A DNA stretch of 64,000 nucleotides. Source: CAYTAU01 sp964442075. GTDB taxonomy: Bacteria; Bacteroidota; Bacteroidia; Bacteroidales; CAYTAU01. The notes under the pieces are model-generated. The model saw only the letters and a list, made by a program, of their open reading frames with translations, was not told the DNA's origin and made no database searches. Below are positions 25,725 through 35,330 of this stretch, piece after piece. The translations under genes were made by a program, and so were the position numbers. The DNA is taken from NCBI GenBank assembly GCA_964442075.1, contig CAYTWH010000009.1, positions 1 to 64,000 on the forward strand, given 5' to 3'. The number at the start of each line of letters is the position of its first letter. Position 1 is the first letter of the stretch.

Positions 25725-27197
25725 GTGAAAAAACTATTAATTGTTATATTATTTATAATTACTCCTTTCTTATCAAAATCACAAAATTGTTATGCAAATT
25801 TTGGCTTCTACTTAAATGCTAGCAATGCAGGATTTTACCCACTCTCATCATTAGAACTCGTAGGCGATGCTGTGCATACATATCACTGGGATTTTGGAGA
25901 TGGTTCTCCGGTAAGCAATGATGTATACCCAACTCATACATATTTAATTCCAGGAACATATACAGTTTGCCATACAATTGAAACATATTTAGGTTGCAGT
26001 AGTACAATTTGTACAGATATTGTTGTTAGTTTCTGCGATCTTGACATACAGGCAAATTATAGCAATATTACAGATAATGGAGGTAATGATGGATTTATTA
26101 ACCTTACAGTAAGCTATGGAGTTCCTCCATATACATATACATGGAATACCGGAAACACTGCTGACACAACAGCTTCTATCGAAAATTTATCTACAGGAAC
26201 ATACATAGTTACTGTTTGTGACGGTGTAGGATGTTGCGAGTCTTATGGAATACAATTAACAGAACCTCCCGGAGTACATGGGACTGTTTATTCAGGAGGC
26301 AATTTATTACCCGAAGGTATTGCTATTATATATTGGTTTAATGTTGATAGCATAATACGAGCTGTTAATTATTCCTATATTGACAGTGGCAGATTCTCTG
26401 TTACTCGCTATAATCCAGGCCATTATTATGTATATGCTATACCTTATTTTAATTTTGGAGTTCCATATACACCAATTTATTTTCCAACATATTATGGTGA
26501 TTCCTTAAACTGGGAAAATGCAAATATTTATGATACTGATACTATAGAAATTAATTTAACTTCAAGTAATATTATTAATTGGGGAGTAGGTAAAATAAGT
26601 GGAAATATTACTTACGAAGATTCATCTTCTTATGAAATTGATGTTTATGGGGGAAATTGGTTTGGCGGTAACAATAATGTTCAAGCAAATGCAGCTAAAA
26701 ATATTCCTATTATTTTATTGGATAAAAACAATTTACCAATAAAATTTACATTGTCAGATAATACCGGTTATTATGAGTTCGACAACATGGAATACGGTAC
26801 ATATACAGTATTTGCAGAAAAAGCAGGATATACAACATATCCTCCTACTATTTCAATTGACAGCATAAGCCCTGAACAAAGTGATATAGAACTTTTTATT
26901 GGTATTGATTATATTGATTATACAATAAGTAATGTTAAGGAATTGAATAATAATAGCAACTTATTGGTTTATCCAAATCCTGCTAAAAATTATATTAATA
27001 TTGATATTGAAAATAGCAATATAGTATTTAACACATTGAACATTGAAATTTATAATGCCTTGGGACAAGTAGTTATTAATGAGAATTTAAATAATATTCA
27101 AAATTCATTCGTCCATACAATAGATATTTCGGATATAAGTAATGGCATTTATATTATTAAAATTAATGATAAAAGCTTTAAGTTTATTAAAAATTGA
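25725..27197 (+). CDS. T9SS-exported protein with PKD, SprB and carboxypeptidase-like domains
   Basis: The 490-residue product starts at GTG 25725, followed by a signal peptide ending LSKSQ. Domains: PKD at about 25-105 (YHWDFGDGSPVS...HTYLIPGTYTV), a SprB-like repeat at about 110-185, an unclassified region, a carboxypeptidase-regulatory-like domain at about 315-395 (NNLPIKFTLSDNTGYYEFDNMEYGTY), and a type A T9SS sorting domain at about 415-490 (LLVYPNPAKNYINI, IEIYNALGQVV, SNGIYIIKI). It should be secreted through the T9SS and cleaved or anchored at the surface. It lies 9 bp after the barrel gene and is the likely cargo or output of this ECF operon. Confidence 0.9.
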   Translation: MKKLLIVILFIITPFLSKSQNCYANFGFYLNASNAGFYPLSSLELVGDAVHTYHWDFGDGSPVSNDVYPTHTYLIPGTYTVCHTIETYLGCSSTICTDIVVSFCDLDIQANYSNITDNGGNDGFINLTVSYGVPPYTYTWNTGNTADTTASIENLSTGTYIVTVCDGVGCCESYGIQLTEPPGVHGTVYSGGNLLPEGIAIIYWFNVDSIIRAVNYSYIDSGRFSVTRYNPGHYYVYAIPYFNFGVPYTPIYFPTYYGDSLNWENANIYDTDTIEINLTSSNIINWGVGKISGNITYEDSSSYEIDVYGGNWFGGNNNVQANAAKNIPIILLDKNNLPIKFTLSDNTGYYEFDNMEYGTYTVFAEKAGYTTYPPTISIDSISPEQSDIELFIGIDYIDYTISNVKELNNNSNLLVYPNPAKNYINIDIENSNIVFNTLNIEIYNALGQVVINENLNNIQNSFVHTIDISDISNGIYIIKINDKSFKFIKN

Positions 27198-27219
27198 AAA
27201 AATGGGGAAGTAAAAGCCC

Positions 27220-28815
27220 CTACATATTCTCAACAACCCATTCAGCATCAATGCGAAGTTGTTCCTCAACAGTAATATTGTTTTTCTTTGCTTTTTGTTT
27301 AATATCATTATACCAATCTATATCTGCCTTTATTTCTTCAATTGTTTTTAATACTAATTCATCTGTATTACTATTATTTAAAAGATCTTCATAATTTATT
27401 TTAAATAAATATTTAGCATCCAAAAAGATCATAGAATCTAAAGGCATTTGCTTTTCAATAGATTTTCTAATTATATTAGATTTCCACACAGAATCATTAT
27501 TAATAGAATCTGTATAGTATCTAATAATATCTTGTTCGCAAAGCCATTTTGCATCATAATTAATCATTTCATCTTCTGAAATATTATTCATTTTAGCTTT
27601 TTCTTTAATACTAGTTAACCAGTTTTTGTCTGATTTAATTTTTGACTTATAGTGATTTATTTTATTTTTAATAAACTTATTTTTATTATTAAATATTTCT
27701 AATGTTCTGTCAAAAAAGAAAAACCCTAAATTACTTAAGTTTTGTTCAGAAGTAATAACTAAAATAATTTTTCTTTTAAGTATTTCTTCATACAAGTCTA
27801 ATGATTCAACTTTTGTATTTAATTGATCTTTTGGCCATATTATTTCCTGATTATAATACCAAAACTGACTTTCATTATTAAATAAATTTTGAAAGTATGG
27901 ATAAGATTTCCAAAATCCATTTGAGAAGCTATCCCCAATAATTAGCACCCCGGGTTTAGTATTATTTTTATCATTATAAAAAATAATTTCAGGATAATAT
28001 AATTTATCATTTATAGGTTTAAATAATAGATTTAATGCATCGCCAATATCATTATCCGAACCTTGATATATATCTGATAGTTCTCCTTCTTTTATAATTA
28101 TCTCATTAAAAATGATGCCCGTCTCATTTGATAAAAACTTAAATAGGGTATCAGCAGCTTTTGTAATTCCATAGTTGCTCCAGTGAATTCCTTGCTTTGG
28201 AAATAGAGTATATTTACTTGTTTTATCTAATTCTAGAAATATATTTTTTAAGTCAATATATTTGCAAGCATGTTCGTTAAAGAGTTCAATTGTTTTTTCA
28301 TAATTTGTTGTGCATTTTTCAGACTTCAAATGCCGGGGGAAATTATTTGGGTACATGGATGCTTTACTTGGAGTTATGGCTAAAAGTAAATGAATCCCTT
28401 TAGAATGTAATAATTGTTGAAGTTTTGAAAACTTTTCTACTTTATCATTTAATTTCTCATAACCAATATAATCTTTACCATAATAAGAATCAATGTAGTA
28501 GTCTTCATATAAAATATCACTAGTACCAACTACAACTTTATTTGCGTGTGAAATATTAAATAATGAATAAGCTATTTGATTATATATGCGAACAAGAGTA
28601 CTTTTAAATCCTATACTATCAGTCAAATTTTTCTCTAAAGCAATTTGGTAGGAATTATCAAGAAAGTTTGCAACATTTAGGTCAATTCTGGATGTATTTG
28701 TATATGCACCATTAAGTTGTGAGAAGTTAAAAAAACTCAGGTTTCTTTCAATTGCCGGGACCATAAGAATAATAATAAAAAACAGGAGTATTATTATTTT
28801 TATCTTTTTATTCAT
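27220..28815 (-). CDS. AlgX/AlgJ-like SGNH-type polysaccharide O-acetylation protein with three Trp-motif repeats
   Basis: The 531-residue product has an N-terminal signal anchor (about 5-20) and a periplasmic SGNH-like domain of the AlgX/AlgJ/DHHW group: GIHWSNYG (His211) and IIGDSFSNG (Ser296). The Asp two residues before His in AlgX (D-x-H-W) is Gly here. The C-terminal 140 residues contain three copies of a roughly 36-residue helical motif (about 393-425, 437-470, 495-531; W...IK.KA..NNI.......DA.W). The gene is last in the operon, 10 bp after the MBOAT gene. That pairing is standard for periplasmic acyl transfer onto exopolysaccharide. Confidence 0.8.
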   Translation of the reverse strand: MNKKIKIIILLFFIIILMVPAIERNLSFFNFSQLNGAYTNTSRIDLNVANFLDNSYQIALEKNLTDSIGFKSTLVRIYNQIAYSLFNISHANKVVVGTSDILYEDYYIDSYYGKDYIGYEKLNDKVEKFSKLQQLLHSKGIHLLLAITPSKASMYPNNFPRHLKSEKCTTNYEKTIELFNEHACKYIDLKNIFLELDKTSKYTLFPKQGIHWSNYGITKAADTLFKFLSNETGIIFNEIIIKEGELSDIYQGSDNDIGDALNLLFKPINDKLYYPEIIFYNDKNNTKPGVLIIGDSFSNGFWKSYPYFQNLFNNESQFWYYNQEIIWPKDQLNTKVESLDLYEEILKRKIILVITSEQNLSNLGFFFFDRTLEIFNNKNKFIKNKINHYKSKIKSDKNWLTSIKEKAKMNNISEDEMINYDAKWLCEQDIIRYYTDSINNDSVWKSNIIRKSIEKQMPLDSMIFLDAKYLFKINYEDLLNNSNTDELVLKTIEEIKADIDWYNDIKQKAKKNNITVEEQLRIDAEWVVENM

Positions 28816-28825
28816 AGTTGTTTTT

Positions 28826-30256
28826 TTAAAATCTAAAATAGATAAAAGGGTTAAAATCAGAAGAAACTATATTAGCAATAGAAAGAATTAATAATAAAAA
28901 TACTATAAAAGACATAAATAGTGTTTGACCAATATTATAGCCCTTTTTGAAGAATACAAAGTTCTCAATTTTAAGTCCTAGTTTAGAAATAGTAATAAAT
29001 GCAAATAAAACTGCAATAATAAATAAAGTCCAAAATTCATTAGTAATATAAAAGTCAAACTCGATAGTTTTAAAGCTAAACATTGCCTTTAAATAGTATT
29101 TTGTTTGATATAAGCTTTCTGCTCTAAAAAGAACCCATCCAATAATTGTAATAAAGAATGTTATAAATATACTTGGATATTTACCAATTTTGTTTACAAT
29201 CTTAAGCCAAAATAATCTATCAAAAATTAGAAAAATTCCATGGTAAGCTCCCCAAATAATAAAGTTCCATGCAGCTCCATGCCATAAACCTGATATTAAA
29301 AATACCAACCATAGATTAAAAAACAGTTTCCTTTTTGACTTTACTTTACTGCCACCAAGTGGAATATATAAATAATCACGCATCCAACTTCCTAAAGTAA
29401 TATGCCAACGCCTCCAGAATTCACTAATGCTCTGAGAAACATATGGATTATTAAAGTTTTCAGGAAATTTAAATCCAATTATCCTACCCAAACCAATAGC
29501 CATATCAGAGTATCCTGAAAAGTCATAATAGATTTGGAACGTATAAGCTAAAACACCTAACCAAGCTTGATAAAAGCCTAAATTTCCCTCACTAAGTGCA
29601 AAAATTCTATCTGCTTCTGCTCCCATTACATTAGCAATTAATACTTTCTTTGCTAAACCTATTGCAAATCTGAAAAATCCAAGCAGCTTATTATCAATAG
29701 TTTCAAGATTTTTCCTGTCTTCAATTTGTTCGGCTATTTGGTTAAAACGCACAATAGGTCCTGCAATCATCTGAGGAAAAAGCATTATATAAACCAAGTA
29801 TTGAAAAGGATTTTTTAATGGTTTGTGAACTTTTCTATAAACATCAATTGAATATGTTAAAGTTTGAAATGTATAAAATGAAATACCTATTGGTAATGCA
29901 ATTGATGTCCAACCTACTTGCTCGAATCCAATACCTTGAAAAAATGAATTAACATTCTCAACAAAAAAGTTAGCATATTTAAAAAACAATAATAAACCAA
30001 TATTTATGGATATTGATAAAGCAAGCATCCATTTTCGTTTTTTATCAATATTCATTTTATGCATTTCATTTATAGTGTAATAGTCAATAATAACAGAAGC
30101 AACTACTACAAATACAAATTTTGGAGCCCCCCATGAATAAAAGAAAATGCTTGATATTAGTATCCACCAATTTCTATACTTATGAGGAATGAAATGGTAT
30201 ATTATTAAGAATACCGGTAAAAAATATAGTAGAAAAAAGGTACTGCTAAAAACCAT
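28826..30256 (-). CDS. MBOAT-family membrane O-acyltransferase (AlgI-like)
   Basis: The 476-residue polytopic protein has the AlgI-type MBOAT signatures: EFWRRWHITLGSWMRDYLYIPLGG and the catalytic-His block ISGLWHGAAWNFIIWGAYHG. It should pass an acyl group (probably acetyl from acetyl-CoA) across the inner membrane to the SGNH partner encoded immediately downstream. It starts 2 bp after the GH16-like gene's stop, consistent with translational coupling. Confidence 0.95.
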   Translation of the reverse strand: MVFSSTFFLLYFLPVFLIIYHFIPHKYRNWWILISSIFFYSWGAPKFVFVVVASVIIDYYTINEMHKMNIDKKRKWMLALSISINIGLLLFFKYANFFVENVNSFFQGIGFEQVGWTSIALPIGISFYTFQTLTYSIDVYRKVHKPLKNPFQYLVYIMLFPQMIAGPIVRFNQIAEQIEDRKNLETIDNKLLGFFRFAIGLAKKVLIANVMGAEADRIFALSEGNLGFYQAWLGVLAYTFQIYYDFSGYSDMAIGLGRIIGFKFPENFNNPYVSQSISEFWRRWHITLGSWMRDYLYIPLGGSKVKSKRKLFFNLWLVFLISGLWHGAAWNFIIWGAYHGIFLIFDRLFWLKIVNKIGKYPSIFITFFITIIGWVLFRAESLYQTKYYLKAMFSFKTIEFDFYITNEFWTLFIIAVLFAFITISKLGLKIENFVFFKKGYNIGQTLFMSFIVFLLLILSIANIVSSDFNPFIYFRF

Positions 30257-30258
30257 AT

Positions 30259-32172
30259 CTATTCAATTTCAATTTCATATAAAACTCCTTTTAAATCTTC
30301 TAATATAAAAGGTATATTCTCTTGTTCAAAAGGAGATTCCGGCCACCAATGAGAGTGGTGATACTCTTGGGTAATAATACAAACCATTTGATTATTAGGA
30401 ATACTGGTTACTTTATCGTTCATATATCCTACTACCTTAAGATTTTTTTTATCTTTTCCAATACGCCAAATAATTTCTGTTGGTTTCCATTCTATTTGAA
30501 AATAATAAAACTCACTTTGAAATAGTTCATCATCAGTAATAGGTACTTTAGATGTTAGTGCATGATACCATGTATTCCATCTATGAATATTAAAAGTATC
30601 TTTTTTATATCTAATTTTTTCTACACCTTTATTAAAGCTATTTGGCTGTTGACATGCTAAATCAAAATTTGTGCATGCAATCATAACTTTATCAACATGA
30701 GATGCAGGATCTTCCTTTCTACAAGTTTTATCTTTATAAGATGTTAATGGCCAATTTTCTGCAGCTTTAATTATCTCAAAATCAATTTCAGAATATGAAA
30801 CAGCAGGAATTCTCTTCTCAGTCTTTGGTGCTCCATAATATGGTAAAAAACCACCTTTATTGCATATTCTACGCTTGTTCCATTCTGCATCAGATTCAGC
30901 CATAAGCCATAATGCATTTGTTAAACCGGTCCATACATTATGCTTATTTAGAAGTTCTGCCATTTTTATTTTAAATGTATATTTACCATATGTAAAACCA
31001 TTTCTGGTTTGAATACCAATATTTTCCTTTTTATATTCACCTTCTTTATTTGCAGGATTTTTAAACCATATTGAATTGTTTTTTTCATTAACGCCAACAG
31101 TTTTACCGGGAGTTTTTGAGTTTTCAAAGAAAATTTCAACTCTTTGTTCATCAAACTCCTCAATATTTTTTTTATAATCTTCTAAACTGTATTCACCTGA
31201 TAATAACTTTGAGCTCACCGGTAAATGTTGGATAGGTTCATCAATGGAACGTTTATTTGGGAAATAAGCAAATGCTGCATTATTATTTAGCTTTAAACTG
31301 CTATTTACATATTTATTATAACATGCTGTATCTATGTCTCTTAATTTGCAACTAACATATATCCCTTTATTAATCGGTGGCTTAGCTTTTACTTTTATAA
31401 AATTATCAATCTTATACACTAAACCCTTACTATTATCTTCATTATCGACAAAATATTTATATGGATTAACAAAATGAGATTCTGAATTTCTCAAACTAAT
31501 GTTAGCAATATATTTTGGTATTTTTGCTAATTGTTCTGGATCTACTATTACGATTAACAAACTATAAACTCCAAGCCTTGGATTACGTTGCCATCTATTA
31601 TTAGTTCTTTTGCTCTTTTTATTATCAATCAAAAGCCATTCTGTATCAATATAAAGTTGTTTTTCGAAAGTAATATTATTTATTTTTGATTTTTCTAATA
31701 TACTATTTGCCCACTTTTTATCAGTTAAAATTGATTCTGCTGTTTTCTTAATTTGATTTTCTGAGAAATAAACCCTATTATCTTGATAGTACTTTTCTTC
31801 ATTTCTTGGATTACCCTGAATCTGAAATTTAATAATTGTAGTATCTTCTAGAATTCTTTTAAACTCAATATTTGCATCAGACCAACTACCATAAAAGTTC
31901 TCATTAGATAAATTTAATATATCATCAAATTTATAACTTTCATTTTGGTAGTATATTTTATAGTATTTTCCAATATAATCCTCTGTAATAAATTTTATTT
32001 CAAAAAAAGAATTACTACTTGGGATTATAAAGCCATCATTATAACTATTAGTATAATCTAAAAATATTTCTTCTTCATGATTATATTTAAAAATATCACT
32101 ATCAGGTTTAGGTTTATTACAACTAAAAGCAATTACTGTAATAATAATAATAAATATCGTTCTCATTTCCAC
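30259..32172 (-). CDS. Lipoprotein with GH16-like glycanase domain and one Trp-motif
   Basis: The 637-residue product has a lipoprotein signal with lipobox AFSC (Cys18). Residues 140-181 carry one copy of the Trp motif shared with other operon products (KKWANSILEKSKINNI...DTEWL). The C-terminal 260 residues resemble a GH16 jelly roll: GFTYGKYTFKIKMA, then SEIDFEI, which fits the GH16 catalytic ExDxE (E462, D464, E466), and FHIEWKP-like FQIEWKPTEIIWRI. GH16 enzymes cut beta-1,3/1,4 glucans or galactans. Embedded in a biosynthesis operon, it probably trims or releases the polymer. The middle region (about 190-380) is unrecognised. A 134-bp gap precedes the gene. Confidence 0.72.
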   Translation of the reverse strand: MEMRTIFIIIITVIAFSCNKPKPDSDIFKYNHEEEIFLDYTNSYNDGFIIPSSNSFFEIKFITEDYIGKYYKIYYQNESYKFDDILNLSNENFYGSWSDANIEFKRILEDTTIIKFQIQGNPRNEEKYYQDNRVYFSENQIKKTAESILTDKKWANSILEKSKINNITFEKQLYIDTEWLLIDNKKSKRTNNRWQRNPRLGVYSLLIVIVDPEQLAKIPKYIANISLRNSESHFVNPYKYFVDNEDNSKGLVYKIDNFIKVKAKPPINKGIYVSCKLRDIDTACYNKYVNSSLKLNNNAAFAYFPNKRSIDEPIQHLPVSSKLLSGEYSLEDYKKNIEEFDEQRVEIFFENSKTPGKTVGVNEKNNSIWFKNPANKEGEYKKENIGIQTRNGFTYGKYTFKIKMAELLNKHNVWTGLTNALWLMAESDAEWNKRRICNKGGFLPYYGAPKTEKRIPAVSYSEIDFEIIKAAENWPLTSYKDKTCRKEDPASHVDKVMIACTNFDLACQQPNSFNKGVEKIRYKKDTFNIHRWNTWYHALTSKVPITDDELFQSEFYYFQIEWKPTEIIWRIGKDKKNLKVVGYMNDKVTSIPNNQMVCIITQEYHHSHWWPESPFEQENIPFILEDLKGVLYEIEIE

Positions 32173-32306
32173 CTCTTTAATTAAGTCATTTTTAATACAT
32201 TAGGGACAAAGGGATTAAACCTCTAGTAAACTAATGGATTATAATTTATAAAAATTCTATCAACAAAACATTTTAAGCTCTTTGTGTATTCAATTGAGAA
32301 AAAAAA

Positions 32307-35300
32307 TTAATTTTTAATTTCTTTCCAGTTATTTAAATCATAAATGTTGTTTTTTACTTCGTATTGTTTTATAATATTCATTATTATTTTACTTGTCATT
32401 TTCCCCTCCCATCTAGTATTGTATGAATTTAATATCCTGTTTATTGAATCATTCTCAATAAATTCTTTAAAATTAAAAATTAATTCCGGGGCATCAGCAT
32501 TTGTCATAATACGCCAATCTTCTTTAAGAGGTCCTGTTGCATTAAAATCCTTTACCATTAAGAGTGCGTTAAGTCTCCAAAACAAATTTTTGGATATTTT
32601 ACTAGGATTATTTTCCCAATTTACTGGTGATTTCATGTTTACTTCACCATCAAATGCTGACCATGATGCTCCGTGATCTGAAACTATTACAATTTTTGTA
32701 TTATCATATACATCATTATCCTTCATCCATTTTATCCAACGTGCAAAACGTTGAATGAACCATATACTAACTTCATAAGGATGAACATCATTTTTCATTC
32801 CCCCTAAGTCATTCACTGTGTTCCATGGGTTATGCAATGAACCTTCGTGTATATAAATAAAATTAGGTATTCCCGAATCTATTACTGATATATATGGCAA
32901 TAGTCTAATAAAATTATATTGCTCATAAGAGTATTTATATCCATCTTGTTTTTTTCCTTCCAGATTAGGAAAATAATATTGTAGCCACTCTGTTTTATTA
33001 TATATTTTAGGCTTTAGGAATAATGGCAAGCTATAAAACAGTGCATTTTCATAAAGTCGTTTTTTCCATACATCAATCTTATGCCCAAATGGCACATCAA
33101 TAGACCATTTATTCCATGCATCATTCCAAAAAGGGATAAAGTTATCAAACCTATCAGGACTTAAACCTGAATAATGCATATAAGTGCTGGAATAAGTATA
33201 TCCTTCTTCTTTTATTTTTTTTATAAAAGCTAAGGCTGCAGAATTAATTTTCTCTTTAATTGTATGTATTGTATCAGCATTCATTTTAGCTACAGAACCT
33301 TTTTTCCCTATAAAGAGTGAATTTACAGAAGAATGTGTATAGTTAGATTCTGATAAAGTATTAGGAAACCATGTAAAACCGGAAAACACATCTTTTAACT
33401 CAGATTCTTCTTCCATTATTCTTTTTATATACCATCCCTGAAATCCATCTGCAAGAACATAAACAATATTTTGTTGATCTTTTGAAAAAGGAATATCTTT
33501 TGTGTTTATTTTTTCTTCGTAAACTGATCTGTAAAAATAACCTGTTTTATATGCACTAAAAATACTTTGACCTATCAATAAAAAGTTGAAAACAATCAAA
33601 ACTATAGCAGTAACTTTGTAGTACTTTTTTTTATAAACCCAGTTAACTGCAAAAAATATACATATTAATAATATAGCTTCTAATAAGTAATGCATTATAG
33701 GTGCTTCCAGATTTTTCTGTTCAGAAAACTTTGAAACTTGCAACGACCCAAGTTGAATAGGAATTATTAAGCTATATATAAAGCTAATAACTACATATAT
33801 TAGACTTATGTATAACAAGATCTTTTTGTATTTTTTTGGCAACAAAATGTAGGCTAGCACTAAAATACTAAACCATATTAAAAAAAGCTTGTAATTATAT
33901 TTAAATATATGCCAAGCCGGAAATGCAAATGTATCAGGAGAAGAAGAGTATACTAATAATGGTTTCCAGAAAAATATTAATCCAAAAATTAAAATTATTG
34001 ACAATGTGTAGATAAAATAGTTTGGTTTATTATTGTTTTCAAATTTAATTTTAGAAGAACGAAAAAAGTATATTGATGAAATTAAAGAAAAAATAATACC
34101 GGATACTAATACATCTGAAAATGAACCGGGTTTAATAAATATGTTAATTTTTGCCACACTAAATGATATATTTTCTGCAAAATAAGAAGTTATTGTAATT
34201 AGTTGATATGCTACAATAAGGGAGTAAATAATAATTGTAAACTTATATGCAAAATTTTTTGATTTTGTTCGAATTGTATATATGTAACCAATAAACTGAA
34301 TAGGAATTAGAATTAACAAGGCAATTATACTAAGTGATGTATTTTCCCCTGTAAAATAAAACTGAGATGATAAATGAAAGTAGATTGTTAAAAATAATAA
34401 AGTGAAAAACAAGCTAGGCTTTACTTGTATATCATATAAAGCTTGTTTGTAATGATGGAACATATTTATTATTAGCCATACAAATAAAGCTAAGCCAACC
34501 GATATAAGTACTGCCATCAGCAAACGGTTATAAATATCATTAAAATTATGACTAAAAGCCCAATAGAGCTGAGAAAATAAAAGAGGTGCCAAAATAACAA
34601 TAAATATTATTTTGAGTTTTTTATATGAAGCCTTAAAATCAAAATTAAAATTTGATGAACCGAATAAATTGGCTTTAAAAACTTCCTTATTTGTAATAAA
34701 TAAACGGAAAAAGCTAAAAACATTATTCATTGTCCAATAAAGAACTAAACCTGAGGGAAGATTAAATAGTAAAATCAAAAAAGCTCCTGCAACTATTAAC
34801 ATTTGTTTACGCTCAGATGTATTACCATTACGTGTGTATAAATACGCTGTTAATAAATTTACCAGCGTCATTAGGATTGGTAAAAAATGTATATCTCCAA
34901 ACAATCCATCGGGAAGACTTAAATCTTTAATAAATAAAAAGCTTGTTTCTTTAAGTCCTTCAAAATTTTCTAAAAACTGATACGCTGCAATAAAAAATGG
35001 TATCTGAATTAATAAACTTAAAATTGGGATTAGTGCCTTAAAAGAATTGTAATTATGCTGACGATTTATTGTTTTTAAATAATAATAACGTTCTTGTCCT
35101 TTATAAACTCGCTTAATTTCATCAATTAAGGGCTTCATCTTTTTCTTTACGACATCATCTTTCTTTTTGGATTTTTCTATTAAAATAAAAATGGGCAATA
35201 AGATCAATGATACTACAAAACTTAATAAAATAATAGCTACACCATAATTACCGGTTAATTCATAACTAAACAAAAAGATTTGCTTAATTATAAAAATAAA

Positions 35301-35330
35301 TGGGGATATTATTTGCTCGAAAAAATTCAT
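32307..35330 (-). CDS. YidC/Oxa1 domain fused to sulfatase/LTA-synthase-like domain (copy 2)
   Basis: The 1007-residue product has three parts. Residues 20-225 resemble YidC/Oxa1 (MKPLIDEIKRVY, ALIPILSLLIQIPFFIAAYQFL, LPSGLVLYWTMNNVFS). Residues 240-600 add about ten further TM helices. Residues 620-1000 form an alkaline-phosphatase-superfamily domain with Asp628 (VLADGFQG), a likely nucleophile Thr665 (SNYTHSS), His833 (SLHNPW) and the metal motif SDHG (Asp885, His886). LTA synthases, MdoB and EptA have a similar membrane-plus-sulfatase layout and transfer phosphoglycerol or phosphoethanolamine. A role in moving phospho-groups onto glycan is inferred. Its ATG overlaps the upstream paralogue's stop (TAATG). 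The first 263 codons are almost identical to the paralogue. Confidence 0.82.
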   Translation of the reverse strand: MNFFEQIISPFIFIIKQIFLFSYELTGNYGVAIILLSFVVSLILLPIFILIEKSKKKDDVVKKKMKPLIDEIKRVYKGQERYYYLKTINRQHNYNSFKALIPILSLLIQIPFFIAAYQFLENFEGLKETSFLFIKDLSLPDGLFGDIHFLPILMTLVNLLTAYLYTRNGNTSERKQMLIVAGAFLILLFNLPSGLVLYWTMNNVFSFFRLFITNKEVFKANLFGSSNFNFDFKASYKKLKIIFIVILAPLLFSQLYWAFSHNFNDIYNRLLMAVLISVGLALFVWLIINMFHHYKQALYDIQVKPSLFFTLLFLTIYFHLSSQFYFTGENTSLSIIALLILIPIQFIGYIYTIRTKSKNFAYKFTIIIYSLIVAYQLITITSYFAENISFSVAKINIFIKPGSFSDVLVSGIIFSLISSIYFFRSSKIKFENNNKPNYFIYTLSIILIFGLIFFWKPLLVYSSSPDTFAFPAWHIFKYNYKLFLIWFSILVLAYILLPKKYKKILLYISLIYVVISFIYSLIIPIQLGSLQVSKFSEQKNLEAPIMHYLLEAILLICIFFAVNWVYKKKYYKVTAIVLIVFNFLLIGQSIFSAYKTGYFYRSVYEEKINTKDIPFSKDQQNIVYVLADGFQGWYIKRIMEEESELKDVFSGFTWFPNTLSESNYTHSSVNSLFIGKKGSVAKMNADTIHTIKEKINSAALAFIKKIKEEGYTYSSTYMHYSGLSPDRFDNFIPFWNDAWNKWSIDVPFGHKIDVWKKRLYENALFYSLPLFLKPKIYNKTEWLQYYFPNLEGKKQDGYKYSYEQYNFIRLLPYISVIDSGIPNFIYIHEGSLHNPWNTVNDLGGMKNDVHPYEVSIWFIQRFARWIKWMKDNDVYDNTKIVIVSDHGASWSAFDGEVNMKSPVNWENNPSKISKNLFWRLNALLMVKDFNATGPLKEDWRIMTNADAPELIFNFKEFIENDSINRILNSYNTRWEGKMTSKIIMNIIKQYEVKNNIYDLNNWKEIKN
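34542..35330. repeat. 789-bp near-identical direct repeat, copy A
   Basis: Matches 37925-38713 at a constant offset of 3383 bp; I found a single substitution (34587). It spans codons 1-263 of this gene, and identity ends within a few bases of the start codon. Beyond the other end the genes diverge sharply. Confidence 0.9.

Noticed and set aside
27198..27219. Terminator between the T9SS cargo gene and the AlgX-like gene
   Set aside because: Only a 4-bp GGGG/CCCC stem with no T-run is visible, too weak to call.
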